DNA from: Niastella soli | GTDB taxonomy: Bacteria > Bacteroidota > Bacteroidia > Chitinophagales > Chitinophagaceae | DNA: 64,000 nucleotides | NCBI RefSeq assembly: GCF_017742245.1 | Contig: NZ_JAGHKO010000001.1 | Span: 2,261,061-2,325,060 of the forward strand | Reading direction: 5' to 3' | In this document: in pieces, positions 8,267-16,520 of the stretch | Layout: every line of letters starts with the position of its first letter | Position numbering within the stretch: position 1 is the first letter of the stretch | The notes under the pieces: model-generated | Database searches by the model: none | Seen by the model: the letters and a program-made list of their open reading frames with translations, nothing else | Told to the model about the DNA's origin: nothing | Made by a program: the position numbers and the translations under genes

Positions 8267-8301
8267 CACATTACAGATTTTTAAAAAGCATCTGTAATGT
8301 G
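8267..8301. promoter_or_regulatory. perfect 12-bp inverted repeat upstream of the lyase gene
   Basis: CACATTACAGAT and ATCTGTAATGTG are exact inverse complements separated by 11 nt, 76 bp before the start codon at 8377. Two further TGTAAC units lie just upstream (about 8250 and 8262). There is no T-run after it, so it reads better as an operator or an mRNA structure than as a terminator. Confidence 0.5.
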
Positions 8302-8376
8302 AAGGGGAATGCTATTCCTTAACAAGGTGTGCCAGTAATTGAAAAACCTTTTTAAAATCTAGAAAAATAACCTAAA

Positions 8377-9615
8377 ATGAAAACATCAAACCACAAAAGA
8401 GGCAATTTGTTGCGAAGCAATCAGCGTGTGCTGTCCGTTCTCCTTTTACTGACTACCTTGGGTGCCTGTCAAAAAGATGTCACCGAACCCCTGGTTGATG
8501 ATGGTTCTGCAAGTACCGAACTGGTATCAACAAAATCAATAATCAGTATCGGGAATATACTCTGGCTGGAAAATGCAGATGGAAGCAGTTTTTTAAATAC
8601 CATGATCAGTAAGCAAACATCAACAAGTTATGGTATGACTGCTTCAACAAATCAGGCTTTCAATGGAACAAGATCAGCGCGTTTTGAATTACGAGATACC
8701 GATCCGGAAACCAAGAGTGGTACAAGGACCGAAATATCTTTCCCAACGCCTATTACCAATAATTTCTGGTATTCCTATGCGTTGTATATGCCCAGCGCTC
8801 AGTATAAAGATGAGAGATATGATGAAGTTATCACCCAATGGCATGGTGGCGGTGGCATTACTCCGGCAATTGCGTTGCGTGTACAATCAGGTCGTATTTA
8901 CATGCGAACACTTGACGGCGTCAAAACTGACCTTGGTCTGGTTGAAAAAGACAAATGGCATACTTATGTATATCATATCATACACTCATCAGGTTCTTCA
9001 GGATTGATCGAAGTTTGGAAAGATGGTCAAAAGATCGTAACCCGTAATGGGGCAAACATGTATGCGCTTACCGGTGATTTCCATCTTCCCAATTGGAAAG
9101 TGGGGATCTATAAATCAGACTGGAATGGTACAAAAACTACTGGTACCAACCTGAGAGTGCTGTATTTCGATGATATTAAATACGGCAGCGCATTAGCTTC
9201 CTATGCTGATATGTTGCCCACTGGTGGTGCTTCAACAACAACTGAACAGCCAGCAGCCCTCGTAAGCGTAACGTCTTTAAACCTGGTAAATGCAGATACG
9301 GAAAAGGAAGTGCTGACAATTTCAAATGGCTCAACAATCAGTCTGAGCGCATTGAAATTAGCAAAAGCAAATATTCGTGCAGTTACAACGGGCACTATCG
9401 CTAAAGTAAAGTTTGAATTAAGCGGAACACAAAGTAAGACCTACACAGATGAACGGGCTCCCTACGCATTGCATGGTGATAGTGGAGGTGGTAATTACTG
9501 GTATGGTAACTGGGACCCGCCTGCTCTCGGCACTTATACGTTGAAAGCAACTCCTTATGATTCACAAGGTATAGCTGGTACAGGTAAGACCATCACCTTT
9601 ACGTTCTCGAGATAA
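8377..9615 (+). CDS. polysaccharide lyase (heparin-lyase-I-like jelly roll) with C-terminal Ig-like domain, lipoprotein
   Basis: A 412-residue predicted surface or periplasmic lipoprotein (lipobox Leu-Gly-Ala-Cys at about residue 31). Residues about 60-280 form a beta-jelly-roll of the polysaccharide lyase/heparin lyase I type (Pfam PF14099-like). Conserved blocks are Ala-Arg-Phe-Glu-Leu-Arg, Ser-Gly-Thr-Arg-Thr-Glu-Ile-Ser-Phe, Gln-Trp-His-Gly-Gly and Trp-Lys-Val-Gly-Ile-Tyr-Lys-Ser. Residues about 290-412 look like an Ig-like domain ending in a typical Thr-Phe-Thr-Phe strand. Members of this fold cleave acidic glycans by beta-elimination. The paralogue at 9719 shares all core blocks. A terminator follows at 9638. 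The exact substrate (glucuronan, alginate or glycosaminoglycan) cannot be decided. Confidence 0.8.
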   Translation: MKTSNHKRGNLLRSNQRVLSVLLLLTTLGACQKDVTEPLVDDGSASTELVSTKSIISIGNILWLENADGSSFLNTMISKQTSTSYGMTASTNQAFNGTRSARFELRDTDPETKSGTRTEISFPTPITNNFWYSYALYMPSAQYKDERYDEVITQWHGGGGITPAIALRVQSGRIYMRTLDGVKTDLGLVEKDKWHTYVYHIIHSSGSSGLIEVWKDGQKIVTRNGANMYALTGDFHLPNWKVGIYKSDWNGTKTTGTNLRVLYFDDIKYGSALASYADMLPTGGASTTTEQPAALVSVTSLNLVNADTEKEVLTISNGSTISLSALKLAKANIRAVTTGTIAKVKFELSGTQSKTYTDERAPYALHGDSGGGNYWYGNWDPPALGTYTLKATPYDSQGIAGTGKTITFTFSR

Positions 9616-9637
9616 CTTTGAGTAATTAATATGGGTA

Positions 9638-9670
9638 AAAAAGGCGGCTCCTGAATAGGGCCGCCTTTTT
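9638..9670 (+). terminator. intrinsic terminator
   Basis: An 11-bp perfect stem (AAAAAGGCGGC / GCCGCCTTTTT) with an 11-nt loop and T-run, 22 bp after the lyase stop codon. It separates the two lyase paralogues, so they are probably transcribed independently. Confidence 0.9.
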
Positions 9671-9718
9671 GTTCATTTGAAGGGAAAAGAGATTAAATTT
9701 ATAGTAAGAAAATGATAG

Positions 9719-10534
9719 ATGAAACTAAGAAAGCTTGTCATATTGTCGCTCGTTCTATTATCAGCAACAATGCTTTACGGCTATATAAAAGTTTTTCATA
9801 GCGATAAAGAAGACGCCCAATTGCCTCAACCTGACAACCATATTATTTGTCAGATGGGTTTTGAAGATAATGATGCCATTCCCTCATTTTTAACGAAACA
9901 GGTCGGTACCTCTTATGGGTTGCAAATCGTAGGAAGCCCTGTATACCGGGGTAAAAAAGCGGCCCGTTTTGAATTAAGATGCAATGATCCGGAAAATAAT
10001 AGTGGCACAAGGACCGAAATCTCATTTCCCAAACCAGACGACAAAGATAATCTGGAGCGCTGGTATGCATTTGCACTGTACTTTCCCCGCGATGATTGTG
10101 ATGCAGACAACACTGATGATGTAATTAGTCAATGGCATCAGGGGGGTAAAACCAGTCCTTCAATAAGTCTCAGAACAAAGAATGGGCAGCTGTATTTACG
10201 CATAAAGCCCGATGAAAAGAGTAAAGATAAAATTGAGTTAGGCGACGTTGAAAAAGAGGTTTGGCATTATTATGTGTTCCATATAAAACATTCATCTGCA
10301 TTAGATGGCCTGATTGAAATATGGCGCGATGGAAAGTCGGTAGGCCAATACAATGGCGCCAATATGTATGATCTTAACAAGGGCGTTTTTCATGCCCCCG
10401 GCTGGAAAATTGGAATTTACAAATCAAACTGGAATGGCGGTGCCACTACCAATACCAAAGTAAGGGTTGTATATTTTGATGAGATAAAATTAGGTAATGA
10501 ACAGGCTTCGCTTGCTGATATGATGGTTAAATAG
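9719..10534 (+). CDS. secreted polysaccharide lyase (paralogue of the preceding gene)
   Basis: A 271-residue protein with an N-terminal hydrophobic signal/anchor (about residues 6-23) and a single jelly-roll lyase domain. It shares these blocks with the gene at 8377: Ala-Arg-Phe-Glu-Leu-Arg, Ser-Gly-Thr-Arg-Thr-Glu-Ile-Ser-Phe-Pro, Ser-Gln-Trp-His, Asn-Gly-Ala-Asn-Met-Tyr and Gly-Ile-Tyr-Lys-Ser-Asn-Trp-Asn-Gly. The C-terminal Ig-like domain of the sister is absent and there is no lipobox, so the two products probably sit in different places. Its last 8 bp overlap the convergent acyltransferase gene of the EPS operon. A role in trimming the EPS is plausible but inferred only from position. 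Confidence 0.8.
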   Translation: MKLRKLVILSLVLLSATMLYGYIKVFHSDKEDAQLPQPDNHIICQMGFEDNDAIPSFLTKQVGTSYGLQIVGSPVYRGKKAARFELRCNDPENNSGTRTEISFPKPDDKDNLERWYAFALYFPRDDCDADNTDDVISQWHQGGKTSPSISLRTKNGQLYLRIKPDEKSKDKIELGDVEKEVWHYYVFHIKHSSALDGLIEIWRDGKSVGQYNGANMYDLNKGVFHAPGWKIGIYKSNWNGGATTNTKVRVVYFDEIKLGNEQASLADMMVK

Positions 10535-13500
10535 GTTGAAACCCAGCCACTTTCATTGCCTTACAAACTTGTTTGCCAGTAGCTTGCAATTGAATCGTCT
10601 TCCCTTCTTTATTTTCAGCCAGTGTAATGATCATGTTTTTCAAAAAGGCCGGTAACCATTCCCGTGCTGAGCCATGACAATAGCTGTTTTCAATTATCAC
10701 AGCATCCTCCCCATAACTTAGCCAGATACAGCACAACAACCGGGAGTCGCCAAGCCAGGTGAAACAATGTTGCCCTTTTTCAAGACGATACATGGCGTCT
10801 GACAAGAACTTCCATCTTGAAATGCCGGCTTTATCATCAGAATTGAATTCCAGTAAATGGGGCAGGCTATTTTTCTGCCAGGGTATTGTTTCTGCTGTTT
10901 CAACCGCGCTTGTGCAAATTGAGTATCGTTGCTGCGTTTCCTGTTTCTGTAATTTTTTGTAGAACTTATTTATTGCGGGCTCAGGCCGCCAGTGTTTTAA
11001 ATTATAGCGGTATTTTTTTAGATTTAACTCTGCTGTCATTGGTCGTATTCCCCGCGCAACCAACCGGGCATGGATCCACTTTCTCAATGATCTTTTTATT
11101 CTAAAACCGGGCTCATGACTAATGATCAACTCCTGCACCTGGTCCTGCTGAGTGGCCAATTCATCCTTATAGCTATCGTACCCAGGCGACAAGTCAAGAT
11201 ATTGAATGCCTTCCTCTGCCAGTTGTTTTGTTAATAATAGAAAATGCATCAGGCCAGGTGAATTACTGCGGGCATTTAAAGGCGAATGACAAACAAGTCC
11301 GGAGAGATAAACCCAATTATTTCTAATTACGGCAATTACTGCGGCAATTATTTTGTTATTGACCTTAAATACTGTGGTGTGAAGCAAACCCTGGTCAAAC
11401 AAGGCTAAGAAGAAGTCTTTTTTGTGCGGGTCTTCACTGAATGGGTTTTTATTGAATAAGGCACCCTGCCTGAAGTCGAGCATGGTGGCCATTTCTTCCA
11501 GGCTGCGTTCGAATGTTTCCCGGTCTTTTATACGTTCAAAAATAACCTCTCCTGTTTTTTTAAAGCGATTCAATTTGTTATTGAAATGTTTGCCCACTTT
11601 TACATCACCCGGGCTCTTGTAATGGATCAATGGAAGGGCATAGCTTTGTATTATGCTGTGTTTGCGCCACTTTTCATTCGATTGTACCCAATTCAGCGGT
11701 GTGCCCTGTGGTATAAACCGCAGTGATACCGGGTGACCCGGGAACTGAGTCTTCAATTCGTCCAATGCCAATTGTATAAAATTGTTTCCGTCTGAGGGTG
11801 CAGTCAGCCAAACCTGGTATTCTGCTTCATAATGTCCTGCCCCGGTTATTTTGCCCCCGTTTTTAATAACATATTTGTTATTCCTGCCCGCGTTTAATAA
11901 AGTCATAGGCAGCAGTCCTTTCAATTTCCCGTTTACAACACCCTTTATTAAAAGGGGCATATGTTCTTCCCGGTAAGCGTTGTACCAGGCAGCTACAAAC
12001 TGGTGGGTTTGAAACGCAGTGGCCCAGGTACAGGATTCAAAAAGCTGCTCCCAACATTTTTGAAAGGAAGGTTCCTTTAACAGATCAATAACTGCCAGGC
12101 CCGATACTACTTCTATTCCATAGTCTACTTCCGGGTTGCCAGCTCCAGATATTGCACCTGTATTTGTTTCCTCCGTTTTAGTACCAGCCTGATCTGAGTT
12201 TTGAAGATCTTCGAAGTATAGATCAGGCTTTTCAACAGCATTGAAGCCTGCTTTTTCGAAAATACGCTGATCGTCGCAATTATTAACTATATAAAAAGTA
12301 TCGTATATAGTATCGGCTGCCAGCTCGGCTGCAACCGATTGTAGAAAAATGGACAGTCTTTTGCCGCCTTTCTGGTGATAGTATAATCCTGTTAGTGAAA
12401 TAAACCACCCGTCAGTTTTACCTGTATCAGTTTCTGCCGTTGCATGCTTCCCGTTTGTTAACCAGGCACATCCCAGTAATGTTCCGTTTTCAATCCAGGT
12501 ATAACAATGTTCCCCAATTTCCATTCTTCGCATCGCATCGGACAGAAATTCCTGTTGCGTATACCAGGTTTCGCGTTTATCAAATTCAAGCAGGTCCTTT
12601 AGGTTGTCTTTTTGAATGGGTAACAGGTTTTTAATTGGTAATGTAGCATATTGTATTATCCAGCATTTTGATACTTTACTGCGTCGCATTAATTTCTCCA
12701 TAAAGCGGGTGCCCATGGTAACTAATCCAGCTGGGGTAATGTTCCCGAGTTTTGTTTTATAGATAGTGATATCCCGTTGAACCTTTTTTAAGGTTTGGGC
12801 TTTGATGCCGAATCCAAGTGCTTTGTTTTTAAAGTAATGGTTAATGTTGTGTTTCCACTTTCCAGTAAGGCCATGCAAATTATTACCTATTGTAAGAGTA
12901 GAGGCTGTGGTATGTTGGGTGGCCAGCGTATCTTTATATGGGTCTGCTCCAGGTGTAAGATCAAATACTTTCACTCCTTCATCGGCCAGTAATTTGCCAA
13001 GCATCAAAAAATGGATAATCCCCGGTGAATGGCGGGCGTAGGCGGCATCAAAGGAATTAATCCCCTGCAGATGTACCTGGTTAGGACTTTGCATGCTGAC
13101 ATTAGATGAAATTATCTTATCGTTGATCTTTAAAACGGTTGCATGCAGGTTGTTTTGTTCAAATAGCGCCAGCAGAAAATCTTTTCTTAAAGGATCGGTT
13201 TTAAAAGCTATTTTATTATACATAGCTCCTTTTCTGAAATCAGATTGAAGAGCCAGTTCGTCAAAAATGGAAGCGAACTCCTCATAATCGTTGATGCGTT
13301 CAAAAGTTAATTGCCCCTGCCTGCTTAGTCTGTTGATTTTCTCTTTTCTGTTTTTCTTTCTGAGTTCGCTGGTAATATGAGTGCCGTTAATTCCCATTAG
13401 AGGGTGCGACGATGTTTTTACAAAACAGCTTTTATCCCACCTGGGATCTTTTTTTATCCAGCCCAATGGAACTTCAGCGGGAATGTATTTTAGCTGGATC

Positions 13501-13922
13501 TTTTTTCGGGGGAATACTTTGCGTAATTCAATCAATGCGTTTTTAATAAATTGTTCATCATTGGCATCTGCCGTTAACCATACCTGATATTCCGCCTGGT
13601 TTGCCCCGGCTCCGGTTATCAGGCCATTCTTGTCTGCAGCCAGCGTTAGCAATCCTGTAACCTGTCCATTCTGTACAGTCCTGATCATAACAGGAACGAA
13701 ATCCTTTCTGTAAATGCGGTACCACGTAGCTACAAAGGAAGGGCTCTGAAAAACCGTAGCCCAGGGGCAGGCTTTCCATAGTTGGTTCCATTCACCCAGG
13801 AACCGGGTATCTTCAAGTAGATGAAATACTTTTTCTCCTGTTAACATCTCTGTTCCTTCAAATTCTTTTGGAAAAAGTGAAACTACTGTTTTTGATTTAG
13901 TTACTGAAGCTGTGAATGACAT
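10527..13922 (-). CDS. internally duplicated CelD/FemAB-like plus GNAT acyltransferase
   Basis: A 1131-residue cytosolic protein made of two homologous halves. Each half has a CelD/BcsL-type (FemAB-related GNAT) domain (about residues 30-380 and 612-960), followed by a shorter GNAT-like domain (about 400-570 and 985-1131). Matching blocks in the two halves are Trp-Ala-Thr-Val/Ala-Phe-Gln, Phe-Val-Ala-Thr/Ala-Trp-Tyr, Glu-Tyr-Gln-Val-Trp-Leu-Thr-Ala, Lys-Asp-Phe-Leu/Phe-Leu-Ala-Leu-Phe, Asp-Leu-Thr/Ser-Pro-Gly and Leu-Ala-Thr-Gln. The linker around 570-605 is Thr/Glu/Gly-rich. It is the last gene of the EPS operon (80-bp gap), so acylation or aminoacylation of the polymer or its lipid-linked unit is a reasonable guess. 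Typical family members are 300-400 residues, so this is a fusion of two full copies. Confidence 0.85.
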   Translation of the reverse strand: MSFTASVTKSKTVVSLFPKEFEGTEMLTGEKVFHLLEDTRFLGEWNQLWKACPWATVFQSPSFVATWYRIYRKDFVPVMIRTVQNGQVTGLLTLAADKNGLITGAGANQAEYQVWLTADANDEQFIKNALIELRKVFPRKKIQLKYIPAEVPLGWIKKDPRWDKSCFVKTSSHPLMGINGTHITSELRKKNRKEKINRLSRQGQLTFERINDYEEFASIFDELALQSDFRKGAMYNKIAFKTDPLRKDFLLALFEQNNLHATVLKINDKIISSNVSMQSPNQVHLQGINSFDAAYARHSPGIIHFLMLGKLLADEGVKVFDLTPGADPYKDTLATQHTTASTLTIGNNLHGLTGKWKHNINHYFKNKALGFGIKAQTLKKVQRDITIYKTKLGNITPAGLVTMGTRFMEKLMRRSKVSKCWIIQYATLPIKNLLPIQKDNLKDLLEFDKRETWYTQQEFLSDAMRRMEIGEHCYTWIENGTLLGCAWLTNGKHATAETDTGKTDGWFISLTGLYYHQKGGKRLSIFLQSVAAELAADTIYDTFYIVNNCDDQRIFEKAGFNAVEKPDLYFEDLQNSDQAGTKTEETNTGAISGAGNPEVDYGIEVVSGLAVIDLLKEPSFQKCWEQLFESCTWATAFQTHQFVAAWYNAYREEHMPLLIKGVVNGKLKGLLPMTLLNAGRNNKYVIKNGGKITGAGHYEAEYQVWLTAPSDGNNFIQLALDELKTQFPGHPVSLRFIPQGTPLNWVQSNEKWRKHSIIQSYALPLIHYKSPGDVKVGKHFNNKLNRFKKTGEVIFERIKDRETFERSLEEMATMLDFRQGALFNKNPFSEDPHKKDFFLALFDQGLLHTTVFKVNNKIIAAVIAVIRNNWVYLSGLVCHSPLNARSNSPGLMHFLLLTKQLAEEGIQYLDLSPGYDSYKDELATQQDQVQELIISHEPGFRIKRSLRKWIHARLVARGIRPMTAELNLKKYRYNLKHWRPEPAINKFYKKLQKQETQQRYSICTSAVETAETIPWQKNSLPHLLEFNSDDKAGISRWKFLSDAMYRLEKGQHCFTWLGDSRLLCCIWLSYGEDAVIIENSYCHGSAREWLPAFLKNMIITLAENKEGKTIQLQATGKQVCKAMKVAGFQPI

Positions 13923-14002
13923 ATGCTTTTAGTTTTCAATCTAAAAATACCCTACATCCTACAGGGTAAAACGTTGGGGCATGTGCATGGAAGAAAATAA
14001 TA

Positions 14003-15070
14003 TTATATTGAAAGCGCGTTGGCAAACTGCCTTTGATGAGTTTTTTCTTGAATCTCTTTGTTATATAGGGGCAGATAGGCCCAATACCAGCTTATAGATT
14101 TTAACAGCCCATTTCGCAGGGAATAACTGGGGTTATAACCCAGGAGTGTTCTGGCTTTGTCTATAAAAGCTATCGGGTGCGTACTATCATTCAGTGTATG
14201 TTTTTGCGTTAATTGCACAGTGTTGATACTTATGTCAAATGCACTTAAAAATTCTCTGAGGTGCATGGCCAGCTGATCTAAAGGTGTTCTTTCTTCAACA
14301 CCTATATTGTAAACCTGGTTTACTGCATTAGGATCAGTTGTAAGGAGAGCCAGAACATTAGCCTCCACTACGTTTTCTACATAGGTATAATTGCTTACAT
14401 ATTCATTGGTTTCATTGATGATCGGGGATTCATGCCGCATAAACTGCATTACAAACTTTGGAATATCGGCAGCATACTCACTCTGCGGGTCGTGTCTCTG
14501 GCCAAACACATTAAAATAACGCAGCCCGATGGTTTCCATACCATAGAGGCGGGTAAATAGAGCAGCATACTGCTCTTCAATGTATTGTGGTGCAGAAATG
14601 GACGATAAAGGTTCTACTGTTTTCTTTCCTGTTTTAGACGCTTCATCATTATTTCCGTATAGGCAGGAACTGGATGCATACACGAATCGATTTACTTTTG
14701 CTTCATATGCTGCTACCAGTAGGTTTAAAAAACCGCTTGCATCCTCGCTTCCTGAAAGAATGGGGTCTTTAACAGAAATGGTAATTGCCCCTAACGGCGC
14801 CTCCTGAACAACATAATTTATTCCTTTGCAGGCAATCCTGCAGGCATCCACGTTACGAATATCGCCTTCTACAAATTCAAAATGGGGATGGTTGGCAAAG
14901 GGCGCCATATTGCGGAAATGGCCAGAAGCCATATTATCGAGTACACGCACTTTGCGTGCACCGGCATTCAATAAATATTCTGCAATATGCGATCCTATAA
15001 AACCTGCTCCCCCTGTTACCAGAAAAGTAGAGGCCGCTATTTTCTCGTATTGGGCGGCTGTCAGTTTCAT
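14003..15070 (-). CDS. NAD-dependent epimerase/dehydratase-like protein lacking the catalytic Tyr and Lys
   Basis: A 355-residue extended-SDR protein, closest in layout to WbpP/GalE-type UDP-sugar 4-epimerases. The nucleotide motif Thr-Gly-Gly-Ala-Gly-Phe-Ile-Gly-Ser-His is intact near residue 20, as are Gly-Leu-Arg-Tyr-Phe-Asn-Val-Phe-Gly and Tyr-Asn-Ile-Gly. In the active site, where family members have Ser-Pro-Tyr-Ala-Val-Thr-Lys-Tyr, this protein reads Ser-Ser-Ile-Ser-Ala-Pro-Gln-Tyr. Both the Tyr and the Lys of YxxxK are replaced (codons ATT and CAA on the coding strand). The frame is otherwise full length and sits between well-spaced operon genes, so it is not a simple pseudogene. It may bind a nucleotide sugar without catalysis, or act differently. 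Confidence 0.8.
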   Translation of the reverse strand: MKLTAAQYEKIAASTFLVTGGAGFIGSHIAEYLLNAGARKVRVLDNMASGHFRNMAPFANHPHFEFVEGDIRNVDACRIACKGINYVVQEAPLGAITISVKDPILSGSEDASGFLNLLVAAYEAKVNRFVYASSSCLYGNNDEASKTGKKTVEPLSSISAPQYIEEQYAALFTRLYGMETIGLRYFNVFGQRHDPQSEYAADIPKFVMQFMRHESPIINETNEYVSNYTYVENVVEANVLALLTTDPNAVNQVYNIGVEERTPLDQLAMHLREFLSAFDISINTVQLTQKHTLNDSTHPIAFIDKARTLLGYNPSYSLRNGLLKSISWYWAYLPLYNKEIQEKTHQRQFANALSI

Positions 15071-15107
15071 AACTACATGTTTAAAGGTTGGGAAAAGATA
15101 AGTCTTA

Positions 15108-16484
15108 TTAAAAAGCAGCTTTGTGTGCTTTGGGACTGAAGATGGTAAGGAAAATAATTTTCATATCGAGTTTGAACGACCAGTTCTCAATATACCAGAG
15201 GTCGTGCAGGGTACGTTGCCGTTTTTGTTCTTCGGTATCGGTAGGGCCACGCCAGCCATTCACCTGTGCCCAACCGGTTAAACCTGGTTTTACATATTGC
15301 CTGAGCATATAGTGGTAAACATTTTCCTGCAACTGGCGATTCAAAAATCTTCTATGCGGCCGGGGGCCTACTACGCTCATACTTCCCCGAAATACATTAA
15401 TAAACTGCGGAAGCTCATCGATGCTGTATTTTCTCAACACCTTCCCCAGGCGGGTAATTCGAGGATCGTTGCATTGGGTTGAGCGGGTTCCGCCGGCACA
15501 ATCATCGTTTTCCCGCATACTTCTGAACTTGTATACTTTGAAAGGCTTGCCTCCTTTTCCGATGCGAATGGGACAATAAAAAACCGGACCGGGGGATTCT
15601 AATTTAATTAACAGTGCAACGACCAGGAATAAAGGTAGCAGGCAAATAAGCGCTATGGCCGCAAATATTTTATCGAAGCAATTTTTAAAGAAGCCAGCCA
15701 CTTTTCCATCAACGGGCAACTCCCTTATGTTCACCGTATCAATCTGCCCCAACCGTGTGATCTTATAATGATTGCCAAAAAGCTCATGATAGTCTAACAC
15801 ATATCGTACCCGGATACCATAGTAATCGGCAACGGTCAGGACTTGTAAAATATTCTTTTTCTGGTCATCCGGCAGAGCAATAACGATCTCGTCAATGTCG
15901 TTGACTTGCAGGAATTGATTGATATTATCCAGGTCGGTCAGTACTTTTTTTCTTTCGATCACGCATTCTTCCAATTGGTCGCAACTAATAAAACCTTTCA
16001 GGTGATAGCCATTGTTATGACTGGCGGAAACCTGGTCTTCAATGATCTTTGCTTTATTACCGGTGCCGGCAACAATAACATATTTCTGGTTTGCGGCATT
16101 AACGCTTATGATCTCAATGATCAGGAAGTTGATCATCAGGTCGAGTCCGAAAACCCCGAGCGTAATGGCGATGGCCTGTTTGTAGGAAATGGAGGGGACC
16201 GGAAAGAGGCAAAGTACAATGCATTCGAGAATGACAAGGGTAAGATACATTTTAAAATGACTGGAAATTCGTTCCTGGAATTTCTGATAAGAGCCAGAGA
16301 ACCGGTTTTTACTCTGGTATTCAATCAGACACCATAGAAAAGCAACAACTGACAATGTTATCCACTCGCCCCTGGAATATTTAAAATCCCTGAAAAAATA
16401 GTGGGCTAGTGGCAAAATAAAAATGAGAGGGAGCAAGTCTATCGCCAGATAGGGGATATCTTGCTTTATTTTTTGACCAGGCAT
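15108..16484 (-). CDS. exopolysaccharide polyprenyl glycosylphosphotransferase (WcaJ/WbaP type)
   Basis: A 458-residue membrane protein expected to start repeat-unit synthesis by transferring a hexose-1-phosphate to undecaprenyl phosphate. The N-terminus has four hydrophobic helices (residues about 10-140), then a CoA-binding/Rossmann-like soluble part (about 150-260). After a further helix, the conserved bacterial sugar transferase domain (about 262-458) contains Pro-Gly-Pro-Val-Phe-Tyr, Lys-Phe-Arg-Ser-Met-Arg, Asp-Glu-Leu-Pro-Gln-Phe-Ile-Asn-Val, Val-Gly-Pro-Arg-Pro-His and Pro-Gly-Leu-Thr-Gly-Trp-Ala-Gln-Val-Asn-Gly. All typical motifs are present and the length is standard. The gap to the preceding dehydrogenase gene is 36 bp. 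Confidence 0.93.
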   Translation of the reverse strand: MPGQKIKQDIPYLAIDLLPLIFILPLAHYFFRDFKYSRGEWITLSVVAFLWCLIEYQSKNRFSGSYQKFQERISSHFKMYLTLVILECIVLCLFPVPSISYKQAIAITLGVFGLDLMINFLIIEIISVNAANQKYVIVAGTGNKAKIIEDQVSASHNNGYHLKGFISCDQLEECVIERKKVLTDLDNINQFLQVNDIDEIVIALPDDQKKNILQVLTVADYYGIRVRYVLDYHELFGNHYKITRLGQIDTVNIRELPVDGKVAGFFKNCFDKIFAAIALICLLPLFLVVALLIKLESPGPVFYCPIRIGKGGKPFKVYKFRSMRENDDCAGGTRSTQCNDPRITRLGKVLRKYSIDELPQFINVFRGSMSVVGPRPHRRFLNRQLQENVYHYMLRQYVKPGLTGWAQVNGWRGPTDTEEQKRQRTLHDLWYIENWSFKLDMKIIFLTIFSPKAHKAAF

Positions 16485-16520
16485 GGCCGCAAGCTTTTAA
16501 TGGTTAATAAGAGCGATTGT

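Noticed and set aside
13949-13970. Small hairpin TACCCT/AGGGTA between the acyltransferase and epimerase-like genes
   Set aside because: The stem is only 6 bp with no T-run on the transcribed strand. It is too weak to call as a terminator or attenuator.
16136-16337. Open frames overlapping the sugar transferase gene on both strands
   Set aside because: The minus-strand sugar transferase has every family motif in one continuous frame, so the others are shadows.
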